Notes: a model not told the origin generated them from the letters alone. A stretch of DNA of 64,000 bases from Ruminiclostridium papyrosolvens C7 (GCF_000421965.1 NZ_ATAY01000098.1:1-64000), one strand, 5' to 3'; positions 1-8,302 are shown, counted from the stretch's first letter. Made by a program: numbers and translations.

Positions 1-32
1 AAAAGGAAACAGGGTTTTTTATACACAAGTAT

Positions 33-758
33 TTAGATTTGCTTTTTGAAAGCTTTTCTTCCTTGCTTCATTTGTGACTTGAGTTCATCTATTGTAATTC
101 CTTTTTTTGCAGCCAGTTCTTCCAGCTTCTTTTCTCTATCGGCTTCCACTTTGGCTTTTGCATCATCAAACGCTTTAACTACTGCATCCTCCTGAGCCTG
201 TGTTATTGTTCCTGCCTTCACCAGACTGTCAAGACTCTCTTTAATTGTATTCTGAGTGTCTTTTGAAGGTTTTAGTGCCTCACGAATTGCCTTCTGCTGG
301 TCGGCGGTTATTGTCCCTGCAGTTACAAGGCTATCCAATACATTAATATGCTTTTGATTTTTTCCCTTGAAAGCACCTTTTTTATCAGCAGGTTTCTGTG
401 CCCTTGCGTTATCAAATGTTTTGACTACTGCATCCTCCTGAGCCTGTGTTATTGTTCCTGCCTTTACCAGACTATCAAGACTCTCTTTAATTGTATTCTG
501 AGTGTCTTTTGAGGGCTTGAGCGCCTCGCAAATTGCCTTCTGTTGATCGGAAGTTATCGTTCCTGCCTTTACCAGACTCTCCAAAACGGCCGGCTTTTTA
601 AATCCGCCCTTTCCCTTAAACATTTGTGAGTTCTGGTATTTCGGTTTTGCTGTATCTGATGATTTTTCGGAATTAGCAGCAAAAGCAAAACTCATTGAAC
701 TGATTAAAATAGCCAGACCCAAACCCATTCCGATTAACTTTTTTACATTACTCAACAA
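33..758 (-). CDS. Secreted protein with duplicated helical repeat modules
   Basis: Hypothetical exported protein, 241 aa. Residues 5-28 form a signal peptide ending near AFA-A. The mature part carries four copies of a module of the form LVxAGTITxxQ, at about residues 60-80, 95-115, 142-162 and 177-197. Modules 1+2 are duplicated as 3+4 with an exact 82-residue period. The C terminus (about 205-241) is Lys/Glu-rich, with an AAKKGITIDELK segment like those of small secreted DUF2680/YckD-type clostridial proteins; that resemblance is weak and from memory. The start is TTG: AAGGAGTG lies just upstream and either of two adjacent TTG codons (758 or 755) could be used. Function unknown. It is the last gene on this strand before the window edge. 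Confidence 0.75.
   Translation of the reverse strand: MLSNVKKLIGMGLGLAILISSMSFAFAANSEKSSDTAKPKYQNSQMFKGKGGFKKPAVLESLVKAGTITSDQQKAICEALKPSKDTQNTIKESLDSLVKAGTITQAQEDAVVKTFDNARAQKPADKKGAFKGKNQKHINVLDSLVTAGTITADQQKAIREALKPSKDTQNTIKESLDSLVKAGTITQAQEDAVVKAFDDAKAKVEADREKKLEELAAKKGITIDELKSQMKQGRKAFKKQI
178..576 (-). repeat. 246-bp intragenic tandem duplication (two copies)
   Basis: Copy one begins near 178 and copy two near 424, an offset of 246 bp or 82 codons. About 120 bp of each copy is nearly identical at the DNA level, mostly differing at synonymous sites. Similarity then fades into the next module. The duplication preserves the reading frame and produces the repeated modules of the secreted protein. 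Confidence 0.85.
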
Positions 759-939
759 AAATCACTCCTTCAATTGTTTTTTTCGGATAATATACCCATG
801 GTTATAGAATAGCCATCCTCTGTGTAGTTACTGTGAGATTTTTGTTAACAAAATTTGAACTGGATGTTACAAGTAGATTTTAAAGAATGTATAAGCATAT
901 TGTGAATATATTTATAATAATAATCAATTGGGGGTTTTT

Positions 940-1941
940 ATGAAATACATATACAAGTCAGGAATTATAGTGTCATTGTTCTTTATAATTCTTGCCATAA
1001 CTACGATCTGTATAAGGGTAGACAATCAGAATCACAAAACAAATATATTAGGAGGGTCTGTCAAGGAATTGGCGCAAATTAAAGAAACTGACGAGGTATT
1101 ATCCAGACAAACAGTTTCTATTATGAAAGATAAACGTAATAATTTCAATGAAACTTATTTCAGGCCATCTTCATTAAAGTCACTGAATAACAATTTTATT
1201 GACTTTAACACCTTTTCAGAAACTTTTAAGGGAGGAACGGTTCCGGCAGAATTAATGGATACTCCGGTTAAAACAATTGTCAATTATTTCAGTGTGCTTC
1301 AGCAGGCTGAAAACCTTACAGATGAAAAAACAGGGGGTTGCGGCACTGTGGGTTATGCAAAAGAACCATACCCCATAGCATACCAGTTTCTTTCTAAAAA
1401 TAATAAGAAATCAATGCCCTACAACGAATATCTGGATTCCTTTCAGGGTATAGGACATATAAACCTCATTAAAGTAATACCCGTAATAACTGAAAATCCC
1501 AAGGAAATCAAATATTTTCTGGAGTTGGAGATTCTTGAAGGAACAAATACCGGGGGAACATGTTTTAACTATTATTTTGCTGAAATTTCACTTGTAAACG
1601 CAAATAACAGGTATTATATTGATTCTCTCGCCCTGACTCCTGAGGATTTTTTCTGTGCTGCATATCACGGCTGGTCACAATATGCAGAATCTTATGTTGA
1701 AATTGTATACGGTAATTGGTGCGGTCTGATTAAAAAACAGTATCCGCCTCAGCAAAATGATTTCACTAAGGAAATTGTCGTTGACGGAGTAAACGGAGAT
1801 AAATATATGTTTAAGTTTGCAAAATTGACAAACGGTACGGATTTTCTAATTAATACCCTGATACAAAAAGACGGTGCCTGGGTTCCAGTAAACATTGACG
1901 TTAATAAGTGTCTTGAAAAAATGAAAAAAGATAAGGCATAA
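940..1941 (+). CDS. Hypothetical N-terminally anchored or secreted protein
   Basis: 333 aa, family not recognised. Residues 7-25 form one hydrophobic segment that serves as signal peptide or membrane anchor. The rest is hydrophilic and extracellular-looking, with several Cys in GGCGT, GGTCF, FFCAA and WCG contexts. An in-frame TTG exists at 928, but the ATG at 940 follows a GGGGG stretch at a normal distance and is the likelier start. The gene is monocistronic, diverges from the repeat-protein gene and ends in a strong hairpin shared with the converging flavodoxin gene. No catalytic motif is visible and no function is assigned. Confidence 0.65.
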   Translation: MKYIYKSGIIVSLFFIILAITTICIRVDNQNHKTNILGGSVKELAQIKETDEVLSRQTVSIMKDKRNNFNETYFRPSSLKSLNNNFIDFNTFSETFKGGTVPAELMDTPVKTIVNYFSVLQQAENLTDEKTGGCGTVGYAKEPYPIAYQFLSKNNKKSMPYNEYLDSFQGIGHINLIKVIPVITENPKEIKYFLELEILEGTNTGGTCFNYYFAEISLVNANNRYYIDSLALTPEDFFCAAYHGWSQYAESYVEIVYGNWCGLIKKQYPPQQNDFTKEIVVDGVNGDKYMFKFAKLTNGTDFLINTLIQKDGAWVPVNIDVNKCLEKMKKDKA

Positions 1942-1971
1942 CAGCTGTAATTAACAGTTGTTATGCCTTTT
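1935..1971. terminator. Bidirectional rho-independent terminator
   Basis: A 14-bp stem (GGCATAACAGCTGT pairing with ACAGTTGTTATGCC, one G-U) closes a 5-nt loop and is followed by TTTT. It overlaps the stop codon of the plus-strand gene. Read on the other strand it lies just past the flavodoxin stop, so it probably serves both convergent genes. Confidence 0.8.
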
Positions 1972-1976
1972 GATTA

Positions 1977-2417
1977 CTATGCTTTAATGCTATTGTAAAC
2001 TCTTTTTGCGTATTCTTTTGCTGCTTTTATGTCGTTTACATCAGGACTCTTTCTGTTTGCAAATATAAAATACTTTCCTTTGCAGCAGAATGATTCATCA
2101 ATAACATTTATACCCTTTTCTTTTAGAAGAGATTTAATTGTAGCAATCGCCGAACCTGCTATACCCTTTCCGTTAGTTCCGAAAACAGCTACATTTTTAA
2201 CTCTGTCTTTGTTTAAAGTTCTGATAAATTCCAATAATTTTGAATCAGGCTTGCCTGCGTATTCACCTGTACCGAGAAACAGTAAGGTAACGTTTTCAGG
2301 TGGATATGCAGGGGGAATCTGTTCTGATTTCAATACATCGTCTAGCTCATCTGCAATTGCATCCGCAATCTTCTTGGTATTTCCACCTTTACTGTAATAC
2401 AAAACCCATGTCTTCAT
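1977..2417 (-). CDS. Flavodoxin family protein
   Basis: 146 aa FMN-binding electron carrier or flavodoxin-like reductase. The N terminus MKTWVLYYSKGGNTKKIA gives strand beta-1 followed by the FMN-phosphate loop (SKGGNT, residues 9-14). TGEYAGKP and VFGTNGKG are the loops expected around the isoalloxazine. The size fits single-domain flavodoxins. The RBS is GAGGAG, 6 nt before ATG. It begins 40 bp after the nfnB stop on the same strand, so it is probably the third gene of the nfn operon. A partner role with the transhydrogenase or ferredoxin pool is inferred from position only. Confidence 0.8.
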   Translation of the reverse strand: MKTWVLYYSKGGNTKKIADAIADELDDVLKSEQIPPAYPPENVTLLFLGTGEYAGKPDSKLLEFIRTLNKDRVKNVAVFGTNGKGIAGSAIATIKSLLKEKGINVIDESFCCKGKYFIFANRKSPDVNDIKAAKEYAKRVYNSIKA

Positions 2418-2457
2418 TGCAATCTCCTCTACAAATATTGTTATGTTTGCAAAAGAC

Positions 2458-3852
2458 TTATTGGTTCTGCCGGATATACTTGTCTATAGCCTCTGCTGCT
2501 TTCTTTCCGGCACCCATTGCCAATATAACAGTAGCTGCACCGGTAACAGCATCTCCACCGGCATAAACTCCACTCTTACTTGTTGCACCAGTCTCTTCTT
2601 CAACTATTATACCGCCCCACGATTGTATGTCAAGTCCGGGGGTAGTGGATGATATAAGCGGATTTGGAGATTGTCCTATTGCAATTATGACTGTTTCAAG
2701 GTCTACTACATGCTCGGAACCTTTCTTTTCTACAGGACGCCTTCTTCCTGACTTGTCAGGTTCGCCAAGCTCCATTTCCACACATTCCATACCTTTTACC
2801 CATCCGTCCTCTGTTCCCAGAATCTGCTTAGGATTGGTCAGAACCTTAAAAATTATTCCCTCTTCTTTTGCATGATGAACCTCTTCAAGTCTTGCAGGCA
2901 TTTCTGCTTCAGAACGTCTGTATATAATGTAAACATTCTCGGCTCCGAGACGCTTTGCGCTTCTGGCTGCGTCCATAGCAACATTACCGCCTCCTACAAC
3001 TGCAACATTTTTTCCCACGAATACCGGGGTATCGGTACTTGGGAATTTATATGCACCCATAAGGTTTATCCTTGTTAAAAACTCATTTGCAGAGTACACT
3101 CCGTTGTAGTTTTCTCCGGGAATCCCCATAAAACTTGGCAGACCGGCACCGGAGCCTATAAATACTGCCTTGTAGCCTTGTTCTTTCAGATCCTCAACGG
3201 AAAGAACCCTACCTATTACCATATTTGTCTGTATATCAACTCCCAGATCCTTCACTGTCTGGATTTCCTGCTGAACCAAAGCCTTTGGCAAACGGAACTC
3301 AGGTATTCCATACATAAGAACCCCACCCGGGACATGGAATGCTTCAAAAATAGTTACTTGGTATCCCATTTTTGCAAGGTCTCCTGCACAGGTAAGTCCC
3401 GCAGGTCCTGATCCTACAACAGCCACCTTTACACCATTACTTTCAGGCTTGTTAACGGAAGACTTTACGTTCTGCATGTACCAATCTGCCACAAACCTTT
3501 CAAGTCTGCCTATTCCAACAGACTCACCCTTATTAGTTCTTACACACACCATTTCACATTGGGACTCCTGTGGACAAACTCTTCCACAGACAGCGGGCAG
3601 GCTGTTGGTTTCTCTTATTTTATTATATGCTTCCTCAAATTTTCCTTCTGCTACGAGCTGGATAAACTCAGGTATCTTTACGTTAACAGGGCAACCGGAT
3701 ACACATGGCTTGTGTTTGCAGTTGAGGCATCTCTGTGCTTCTTCAATAGCCATCTTCTCATCGTAACCTAGTGCAACCTCTTTAAAGTTCTTGTTTCTTA
3801 TGTCCGGCTCCTGCTCAGGCATTTTTACCTTAGTTAATGACATATTAGGCAT
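2458..3852 (-). CDS. nfnB: NADH-dependent ferredoxin:NADP+ oxidoreductase, NADPH-binding subunit (GltA/GltD-like)
   Basis: 464 aa. This is the large subunit of the electron-bifurcating NfnAB complex, which couples NADH and reduced ferredoxin to NADP+ reduction in clostridia. The N-terminal ferredoxin-like domain has clustered Cys (CLNCKHKPCVSGCPV, then CGRVCPQESQCE) for two [4Fe-4S] clusters. Two Rossmann folds follow: GSGPAG for FAD and GGGNVAMD for NADPH, with the RR of YIIYRRSEAEMP. The same family is often labelled 'NADPH-dependent glutamate synthase small chain'. The adjacent NfnA subunit and the lack of a GltB partner here favour Nfn. A TTG at 3867 is possible, but ATG 3852 follows GGGGGTG and overlaps the nfnA stop by 8 bp, indicating translational coupling. 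Confidence 0.88.
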   Translation of the reverse strand: MPNMSLTKVKMPEQEPDIRNKNFKEVALGYDEKMAIEEAQRCLNCKHKPCVSGCPVNVKIPEFIQLVAEGKFEEAYNKIRETNSLPAVCGRVCPQESQCEMVCVRTNKGESVGIGRLERFVADWYMQNVKSSVNKPESNGVKVAVVGSGPAGLTCAGDLAKMGYQVTIFEAFHVPGGVLMYGIPEFRLPKALVQQEIQTVKDLGVDIQTNMVIGRVLSVEDLKEQGYKAVFIGSGAGLPSFMGIPGENYNGVYSANEFLTRINLMGAYKFPSTDTPVFVGKNVAVVGGGNVAMDAARSAKRLGAENVYIIYRRSEAEMPARLEEVHHAKEEGIIFKVLTNPKQILGTEDGWVKGMECVEMELGEPDKSGRRRPVEKKGSEHVVDLETVIIAIGQSPNPLISSTTPGLDIQSWGGIIVEEETGATSKSGVYAGGDAVTGAATVILAMGAGKKAAEAIDKYIRQNQ

Positions 3853-4690
3853 TATTTGCACCCCCAAGTCTGCATACGTGTATATCAGTGGATTCTTTCT
3901 CCTGTTTTTTGTACATATTTTGTCTTCTCATTGCTTCGTCAAAATCTACTTCATGTCCGTCAAAGTCAGGCCCGTCTACACAAGCAAACTTTGTCTTTCC
4001 ACCGACTGTAAGCCTGCAGCCTCCGCACATGCCTGTTCCGTCTATCATAACCGGGTTCATGCTTACCAATGTCTTAATCCCATATTCTCTGGTAAGGTTG
4101 CTGACAGCCTTCATCATTACAAGTGGCCCTATAGCAATAACCAAATCATATTTATTTCCTTCATCTATAAGCTGCTTTAACACATTAGTAACAAAACCTT
4201 TATTTCCGTTTGAACCGTCATCAGTCGCTACAATCAGCTTGCTGCTGACCTTTTCCATTTCTTCCTCAAGAATAATAAGGTCTTTATTTCTGAAGCCCGT
4301 AATTGCATGAACTTCTGCGCCAAGACTGTGAAGCTTTTTGGCTTGTGGATAGGCTATGGCACTTCCAAGACCTCCTCCGATAACAGCAACCTTTTTATAG
4401 CTATCAAAATGTGATGCAATTCCCAAAGGCCCTACAAAATCCAGGAGACTATCTCCCTCATTCATTTCAGCCAGCTCTCTTGTGGTCTTACCGACTATCT
4501 GATATATAATTGTAACAGTACCGTTTTCCCTGTCATAATCAGCTATAGTAAGGGGTATTCTTTCTCCCCCTTCGGATATCCTCAAAATGATGAATTGTCC
4601 CGGCTCAGCCTTCTTTGCTATTAAAGGTGCGTCTATAGACATTAAAACAACTGAAGAATTCAATACTTGTTTTTTTACTATTTTAAACAT
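3845..4690 (-). CDS. nfnA: NADH-dependent ferredoxin:NADP+ oxidoreductase, NADH-binding subunit
   Basis: 281 aa, in the sulfide dehydrogenase/dihydroorotate dehydrogenase electron-transfer family. The order is an N-terminal FAD-binding beta-barrel (about 1-95, with RIPLTIADYD), a NAD-binding Rossmann part (VIGGGLGSAIAYPQAK, about 100-115), then a C-terminal [2Fe-2S] segment (GTGMCGGCRLTV and FACVDGP). The length and the downstream nfnB match NfnA of the bifurcating complex. The start ATG is preceded by GGGGGGG. It is the first gene of nfnA-nfnB-flavodoxin, with a sigma-A type promoter 60-90 bp upstream. Confidence 0.88.
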   Translation of the reverse strand: MFKIVKKQVLNSSVVLMSIDAPLIAKKAEPGQFIILRISEGGERIPLTIADYDRENGTVTIIYQIVGKTTRELAEMNEGDSLLDFVGPLGIASHFDSYKKVAVIGGGLGSAIAYPQAKKLHSLGAEVHAITGFRNKDLIILEEEMEKVSSKLIVATDDGSNGNKGFVTNVLKQLIDEGNKYDLVIAIGPLVMMKAVSNLTREYGIKTLVSMNPVMIDGTGMCGGCRLTVGGKTKFACVDGPDFDGHEVDFDEAMRRQNMYKKQEKESTDIHVCRLGGANNA

Positions 4691-4751
4691 ACAAATTCCC
4701 CCCCATTTGATATTATGGTTTTATAACATTCAATAAGACATTCTACTTGTA

Positions 4752-4781
4752 ATTTTATAATTATGATGTACTAAAAGTCAA
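4752..4781 (-). promoter_or_regulatory. Promoter of the nfn operon
   Basis: On the minus strand, TTGACT (4776-4781) is followed after 16 nt by TATAAA, or after 18 nt by TAAAAT. It lies 60-90 bp ahead of nfnA in an otherwise non-coding gap, so nfnAB and flavodoxin are likely transcribed independently of spoIVFB. Confidence 0.6.
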
Positions 4782-4835
4782 CACAAACGATAGGTTTAAA
4801 TAATACCATTTACCGCAAACTTAGCTTTTTGAATA

Positions 4836-5753
4836 TTATATATTTTTTGTCAGCATTTCCCCTACTGTAATATCTGAAACACCTTTCATAAGTGTATTCA
4901 GGATATCTTGTTCTGTTATGGATTTTATAACATGCAAGTCATTATCCAATACCTTAATTATATGAAATACATTGGAATAATCCATTGCTTTTACCAAATC
5001 CAGTACTTTAACATCCTCCAATACCGCAATTTCTCTTACAGGAAAAATACCTTTTCTAATAATAGCCGAACGTTTTAAAATGAAGTTTTTCATATTCAAG
5101 ATGGCAGCCTCCTTTTTGTTTTTCTTTAACAGAAAAATAATGTAAAATCCAATTAAAACAAGACTCCCATTGTATTTACTCTTAATTAATACCACCGTTC
5201 CGGTACATATAATCATAATTGAAAAAAACAATGAAAATATATTCATAAATCTGCTTGCACGGAATAAACCCACTTTATCCGACAGAAGTTCTATTGCGAT
5301 TCTGCCACCGTCAAGGGGATGGATAGGAATCAAATTAAAAATAGCCAGCCATAAATTTATTGTTATGGCCAGCATAATATCTACAGTTAAAAGTCCTCCT
5401 GCAGGAGTCTTCCACTTATGTACACAGTATATGATTATTGCAAAAACAACATTTACCAAAGGGCCTGAAATATATATCATGAGTTTTTGAGACTTACTGC
5501 ATTGAAAATCGTCAATAGCTGCATTAACGCCTACAGGTAAGAGCCTGAAGCTGCTGAGTCCGGCCCCGCACATTGCCCCGGCAGCGATATGACCGAGTTC
5601 ATGACAAATAATAAAACCCAAGGTCATAGAATATGCAACAAGAAGTTTTCCTATCATTGCCGCCAAAAATACAGGAAGAATCAATAAATCTATCTGAATC
5701 CTTGTTCCTTTGAGTCGGAAATCCAAATGTGGCAATGCTTTAGTTACCTCCAT
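4836..5753 (-). CDS. spoIVFB: Stage IV sporulation intramembrane metalloprotease SpoIVFB (M50)
   Basis: About 305 aa site-2-protease family member that processes pro-sigma-K in the mother cell in Bacillus. The zinc motif HELGH lies near residue 51 and the second ligand motif NLIPIHPLDGGR near residue 145, both inside hydrophobic segments (five or six TM in all). A C-terminal CBS-like domain (about residues 230-305) is typical of SpoIVFB. The start is uncertain: ATG 5753 lies inside the spoIVFA 3' end and has no clear RBS, while TTG 5735 has GGAGGT 10 nt upstream and falls right after the spoIVFA stop. The pairing with spoIVFA next to the min cluster matches Bacillus. Confidence 0.88.
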   Translation of the reverse strand: MEVTKALPHLDFRLKGTRIQIDLLILPVFLAAMIGKLLVAYSMTLGFIICHELGHIAAGAMCGAGLSSFRLLPVGVNAAIDDFQCSKSQKLMIYISGPLVNVVFAIIIYCVHKWKTPAGGLLTVDIMLAITINLWLAIFNLIPIHPLDGGRIAIELLSDKVGLFRASRFMNIFSLFFSIMIICTGTVVLIKSKYNGSLVLIGFYIIFLLKKNKKEAAILNMKNFILKRSAIIRKGIFPVREIAVLEDVKVLDLVKAMDYSNVFHIIKVLDNDLHVIKSITEQDILNTLMKGVSDITVGEMLTKNI

Positions 5754-6642
5754 TAATAAGGTCAAATAGCTTTCCCGGATTAATCAACTTGTTGTCCTTC
5801 CATACTTCAAAATGCAGATTTGAACTTGCTTCATCCTCAGAGTTACCAACCTTTGCAATTATATCTCCTTGATTAACCTTTTGTCCTACTTTTGCAACCA
5901 GAATTGAACAATGCCCATAAAGAGTCATTATACCGTCATTATGTTTTATCTTTACATACTTATCATATTCAGGATTTGAGCCCACCTCAGTAACTTCTCC
6001 CGACAATGCTGCTTTGATGGATGTTCCCATATTTGCCTCTATGTCAATACCTGAATGGAACTGAGGATTTCCGCTTAGTGGGTCTGTCCTTGTTCCAAAG
6101 GGCGAAATTATTTCTCCTTTAATAGGAACAATAAATGAGTATTTATCCGCAATACTCTTTATTTCAACATCGTCCAGCACCTGCATGTCACTTCCCGATA
6201 CTGCTTTACTGTCCGTAGATACAGAACTGCTGTTTGTGCCGGATGCTGGATTAACCTCACCACCTGAATCTGTTTTATCTATAACAGATGAAGTCTGAAT
6301 ATCATTATCATCTGTACTATTTCCGCCTCCCACCAGTTTTTGAAGCTTACCGCCCTCTTCTGGCAATCTTACACCTAATGTAGTAGCCGCACTCACAATA
6401 TATTTATTTACGTCATAGTTTACAGTTGTAATTGCCTTAACCTTTGATATAAAAGCGTCTGTTGCAGGTGTATTTGCTGCCTTACACAAGGCTATTGCAG
6501 ATAAAAAAACCACCACAATCAGCATTTTTGCAGCTGCAATTGTTGAAATGAGGTCATTGTTTGTATTTCTTCTGTTTCTCCGGGGAGTACCGGTCGGTCG
6601 GGAGTATTTCGGTCTTTCAATAATTTCGTCCATTACTTCCAC
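5740..6642 (-). CDS. spoIVFA: SpoIVFA-like M23-domain sporulation protein
   Basis: 300 aa, probable partner and regulator of SpoIVFB. A basic cytosolic N terminus (about 1-30) is followed by one TM segment (about 31-54), a low-complexity Ser/Asp linker, and a C-terminal LytM/M23 fold (about 180-295). Zinc-site residues H196 and D200 (HSGID), H244 (YGH) and H277 are present. The HxH motif reads NLH, so the first His, which is catalytic in LytM, is Asn275; peptidoglycan cleavage is therefore doubtful. That fits a structural or regulatory role. The gene sits behind the min-operon terminator and is coupled to spoIVFB. Confidence 0.8.
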   Translation of the reverse strand: MEVMDEIIERPKYSRPTGTPRRNRRNTNNDLISTIAAAKMLIVVVFLSAIALCKAANTPATDAFISKVKAITTVNYDVNKYIVSAATTLGVRLPEEGGKLQKLVGGGNSTDDNDIQTSSVIDKTDSGGEVNPASGTNSSSVSTDSKAVSGSDMQVLDDVEIKSIADKYSFIVPIKGEIISPFGTRTDPLSGNPQFHSGIDIEANMGTSIKAALSGEVTEVGSNPEYDKYVKIKHNDGIMTLYGHCSILVAKVGQKVNQGDIIAKVGNSEDEASSNLHFEVWKDNKLINPGKLFDLINGGN

Positions 6643-6722
6643 CCTTTCTTTGGCTTATTAATAATTATATAAATTATATTTAGCAATTTAATGGAATATT
6701 CCAGATAGAGTTTATAGTCAAC

Positions 6723-6755
6723 AAAAAAGATACCCTGGAATATCTAGGATATCTT
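6723..6755 (-). terminator. Terminator at the end of the min gene cluster
   Basis: On the minus strand AAGATATCCT pairs with AGGGTATCTT (one G-U) around a 9-nt loop, followed by TTTTTTG. It lies 31 bp past the mgsA-like stop and separates the min genes from spoIVFA. Confidence 0.75.
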
Positions 6756-6785
6756 CTAAAATAAAAACTCTGTTATAAATTTTTC

Positions 6786-7178
6786 TTAATCCTGCCTCAG
6801 TAGCTCTCTCCACGCAAGGTCTCCACGTTCAAGACCCTTTATAAGCACCTCGGCAGATGCTATATTGGTAGCAAAAGGAATGTTGTTAACATCACAATGC
6901 TTGAATAACAGGTAATTATTGTGGTCCTCTTCACTATTTGCATCCCTGAAATAAATCAGTAAATCAATTTCATCGCAAGCAATCCTGGCTGATAACTGCT
7001 GTGCACCCAGACTGCCGTATGCAAGAAGATTGACATTCAACCCTGTGGCTTTATTGATCATAATACCTGTAGATCGTGTCGCTATTATATGATGTTCATG
7101 AAGAATTGACTTGTAAGCTATACAAAAGCTTGCCATTAATTCTTTTTTGTTATCATGAGCTATAAATGCTATATTCAT
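6786..7178 (-). CDS. Methylglyoxal synthase-like protein, catalytic residues altered
   Basis: 130 aa MGS-like domain protein, placed like the mgsA genes that follow minE in clostridia. It keeps the N-terminal HD (H8-D9), the ATN near the C terminus and overall MgsA length. Compared with E. coli MgsA, GGDQQ with the catalytic base Asp71 is reduced here to GAQQ (residues 58-61), so the Asp is gone. The segment holding His98/Asp101 is two residues shorter: H86 aligns with His98, but no Asp matches Asp101. The phosphate loop TGTTG is TRSTG (34-38). Activity on dihydroxyacetone phosphate is doubtful. The RBS is weak and the gene lies 24 bp after minE. Confidence 0.75.
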   Translation of the reverse strand: MNIAFIAHDNKKELMASFCIAYKSILHEHHIIATRSTGIMINKATGLNVNLLAYGSLGAQQLSARIACDEIDLLIYFRDANSEEDHNNYLLFKHCDVNNIPFATNIASAEVLIKGLERGDLAWRELLRQD

Positions 7179-7202
7179 CTAACCAATCACTTGCCTTTGA
7201 GT

Positions 7203-7487
7203 TTATTTACCTGCATTTTTTACATTTTTTATTGGAATATTTGCAACCAGAGCGGGAACCACTCTGTCACCTTCTTCACTTTTGGTTCTGGTTAATTGTA
7301 TATCAAGTGCGCTCTCGTCAATTTCCATATAATGTTGTATTACCTTTATTATTTCACCCTTAACCATTTCTAAAAATTCAGGAGAAACGTTAGCTCTGTC
7401 ATGAATCAGCACCAACTGGAGCCTTTCTTTGGCTACATCCTTAGACGGCTTGGATCTGCCAAAGATTTTAGAGAAATCTATCAGCAT
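7203..7487 (-). CDS. minE: Cell division topological specificity factor MinE
   Basis: 94 aa, normal MinE length. The N-terminal segment contains KERLQLVLIHDRANVSPEFL, the helix/strand that displaces MinC and stimulates MinD ATPase. The rest is the C-terminal dimerisation domain. MinE drives MinCD oscillation or polar recruitment and so places the division septum. GGAGGG lies 8 nt before the ATG. It starts 14 bp after the minD stop, so translation is probably coupled. The presence of MinE, not DivIVA alone, is typical of many clostridia and unlike Bacillus subtilis. Confidence 0.95.
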   Translation of the reverse strand: MLIDFSKIFGRSKPSKDVAKERLQLVLIHDRANVSPEFLEMVKGEIIKVIQHYMEIDESALDIQLTRTKSEEGDRVVPALVANIPIKNVKNAGK

Positions 7488-7501
7488 ACTACTAACCCTC
7501 C

Positions 7502-8302
7502 TTATGTATTTTTAAATCCCAGTAATTTTTTAAACTTGTTCAAAAATCCTTCATCAGTATCAAGGTTCATGATGGGTACATCTTCACCTTGTATTCTTCT
7601 GGTTACGTTTCTGTATGCTTGTCCTGCAAGAGATTTTTCATCAGTTACCGCAGGCTCACCTTTGTTTGTAGACACAACAATCTTTTCATCGTCAGGTACA
7701 ACACCTATCAAGTCAATAGCAAGTATATCAATGATATCGTCAATGGTCATCATATCTCCGCGCTTAACCATATCAATTCTTACCCTGTTTATTAAAAGCT
7801 TTGGATTTCTCAGTTCATTTGCCTCCAGCAACCCCACAATACGGTCAGCATCCCTTACCGCTGAAACCTCCGGTGTTGTTACTACTATTGCTCTGTTTGC
7901 TCCGGCAATAGCATTTTTAAAGCCTTGCTCGATTCCTGCCGGACAATCTATTATTATGTAATCAAAATCATTTTTTAATTCATTTACAAGATTAATCATC
8001 TGCTCAGGTGCTACTGATGACTTGTCTCTTGTCTGTGCTGCGGGCAGGAGATACAAACCTTCATACCTTTTATCCTTTATCAGGGCCTGCTTAACTCTAC
8101 ATACTCCTTCAATAACGTCAACCAAATCGTACACGATTCTGTTTTCCAAGCCCATTACAACATCCAGATTTCTTAGTCCTATATCAGTATCTATAAGTAC
8201 TACCTTTTTACCTGCCAGTGCCAGGCCAGTACCAATATTGGCAGTTGTTGTAGTCTTACCTACTCCACCCTTTCCGGATGTAATTACAATTACCTCGCCC
8301 AT
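7502..8302 (-). CDS. minD: Septum site-determining ATPase MinD
   Basis: 266 aa ParA/MinD-family ATPase that binds the membrane and recruits MinC. The deviant Walker A GKGGVGKTT starts at residue 10 with the signature Lys11 and catalytic Lys16. VLIDTDIGLRNLD (switch I) and YIIIDCPAGIE (Walker B) follow. The last residues, FLNKFKKLLGF, form the amphipathic membrane-targeting helix. GGAGGC lies 10 nt before the ATG. It lies between minC and minE on one strand. Confidence 0.96.
   Translation of the reverse strand: MGEVIVITSGKGGVGKTTTTANIGTGLALAGKKVVLIDTDIGLRNLDVVMGLENRIVYDLVDVIEGVCRVKQALIKDKRYEGLYLLPAAQTRDKSSVAPEQMINLVNELKNDFDYIIIDCPAGIEQGFKNAIAGANRAIVVTTPEVSAVRDADRIVGLLEANELRNPKLLINRVRIDMVKRGDMMTIDDIIDILAIDLIGVVPDDEKIVVSTNKGEPAVTDEKSLAGQAYRNVTRRIQGEDVPIMNLDTDEGFLNKFKKLLGFKNT

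Noticed and set aside
178-576. CRISPR-like repeat
   Set aside because: There are only two long copies, in frame within a coding gene, with no spacers.
2458-3852. Glutamate synthase small chain (gltD)
   Set aside because: There is no GltB partner, and the directly coupled NfnA-type subunit indicates NfnB.
7401-7961. Open frame of 186 codons opposite minE/minD
   Set aside because: Antisense to minD, whose Walker motifs and membrane helix are unambiguous; Ser/Pro-rich shadow composition.
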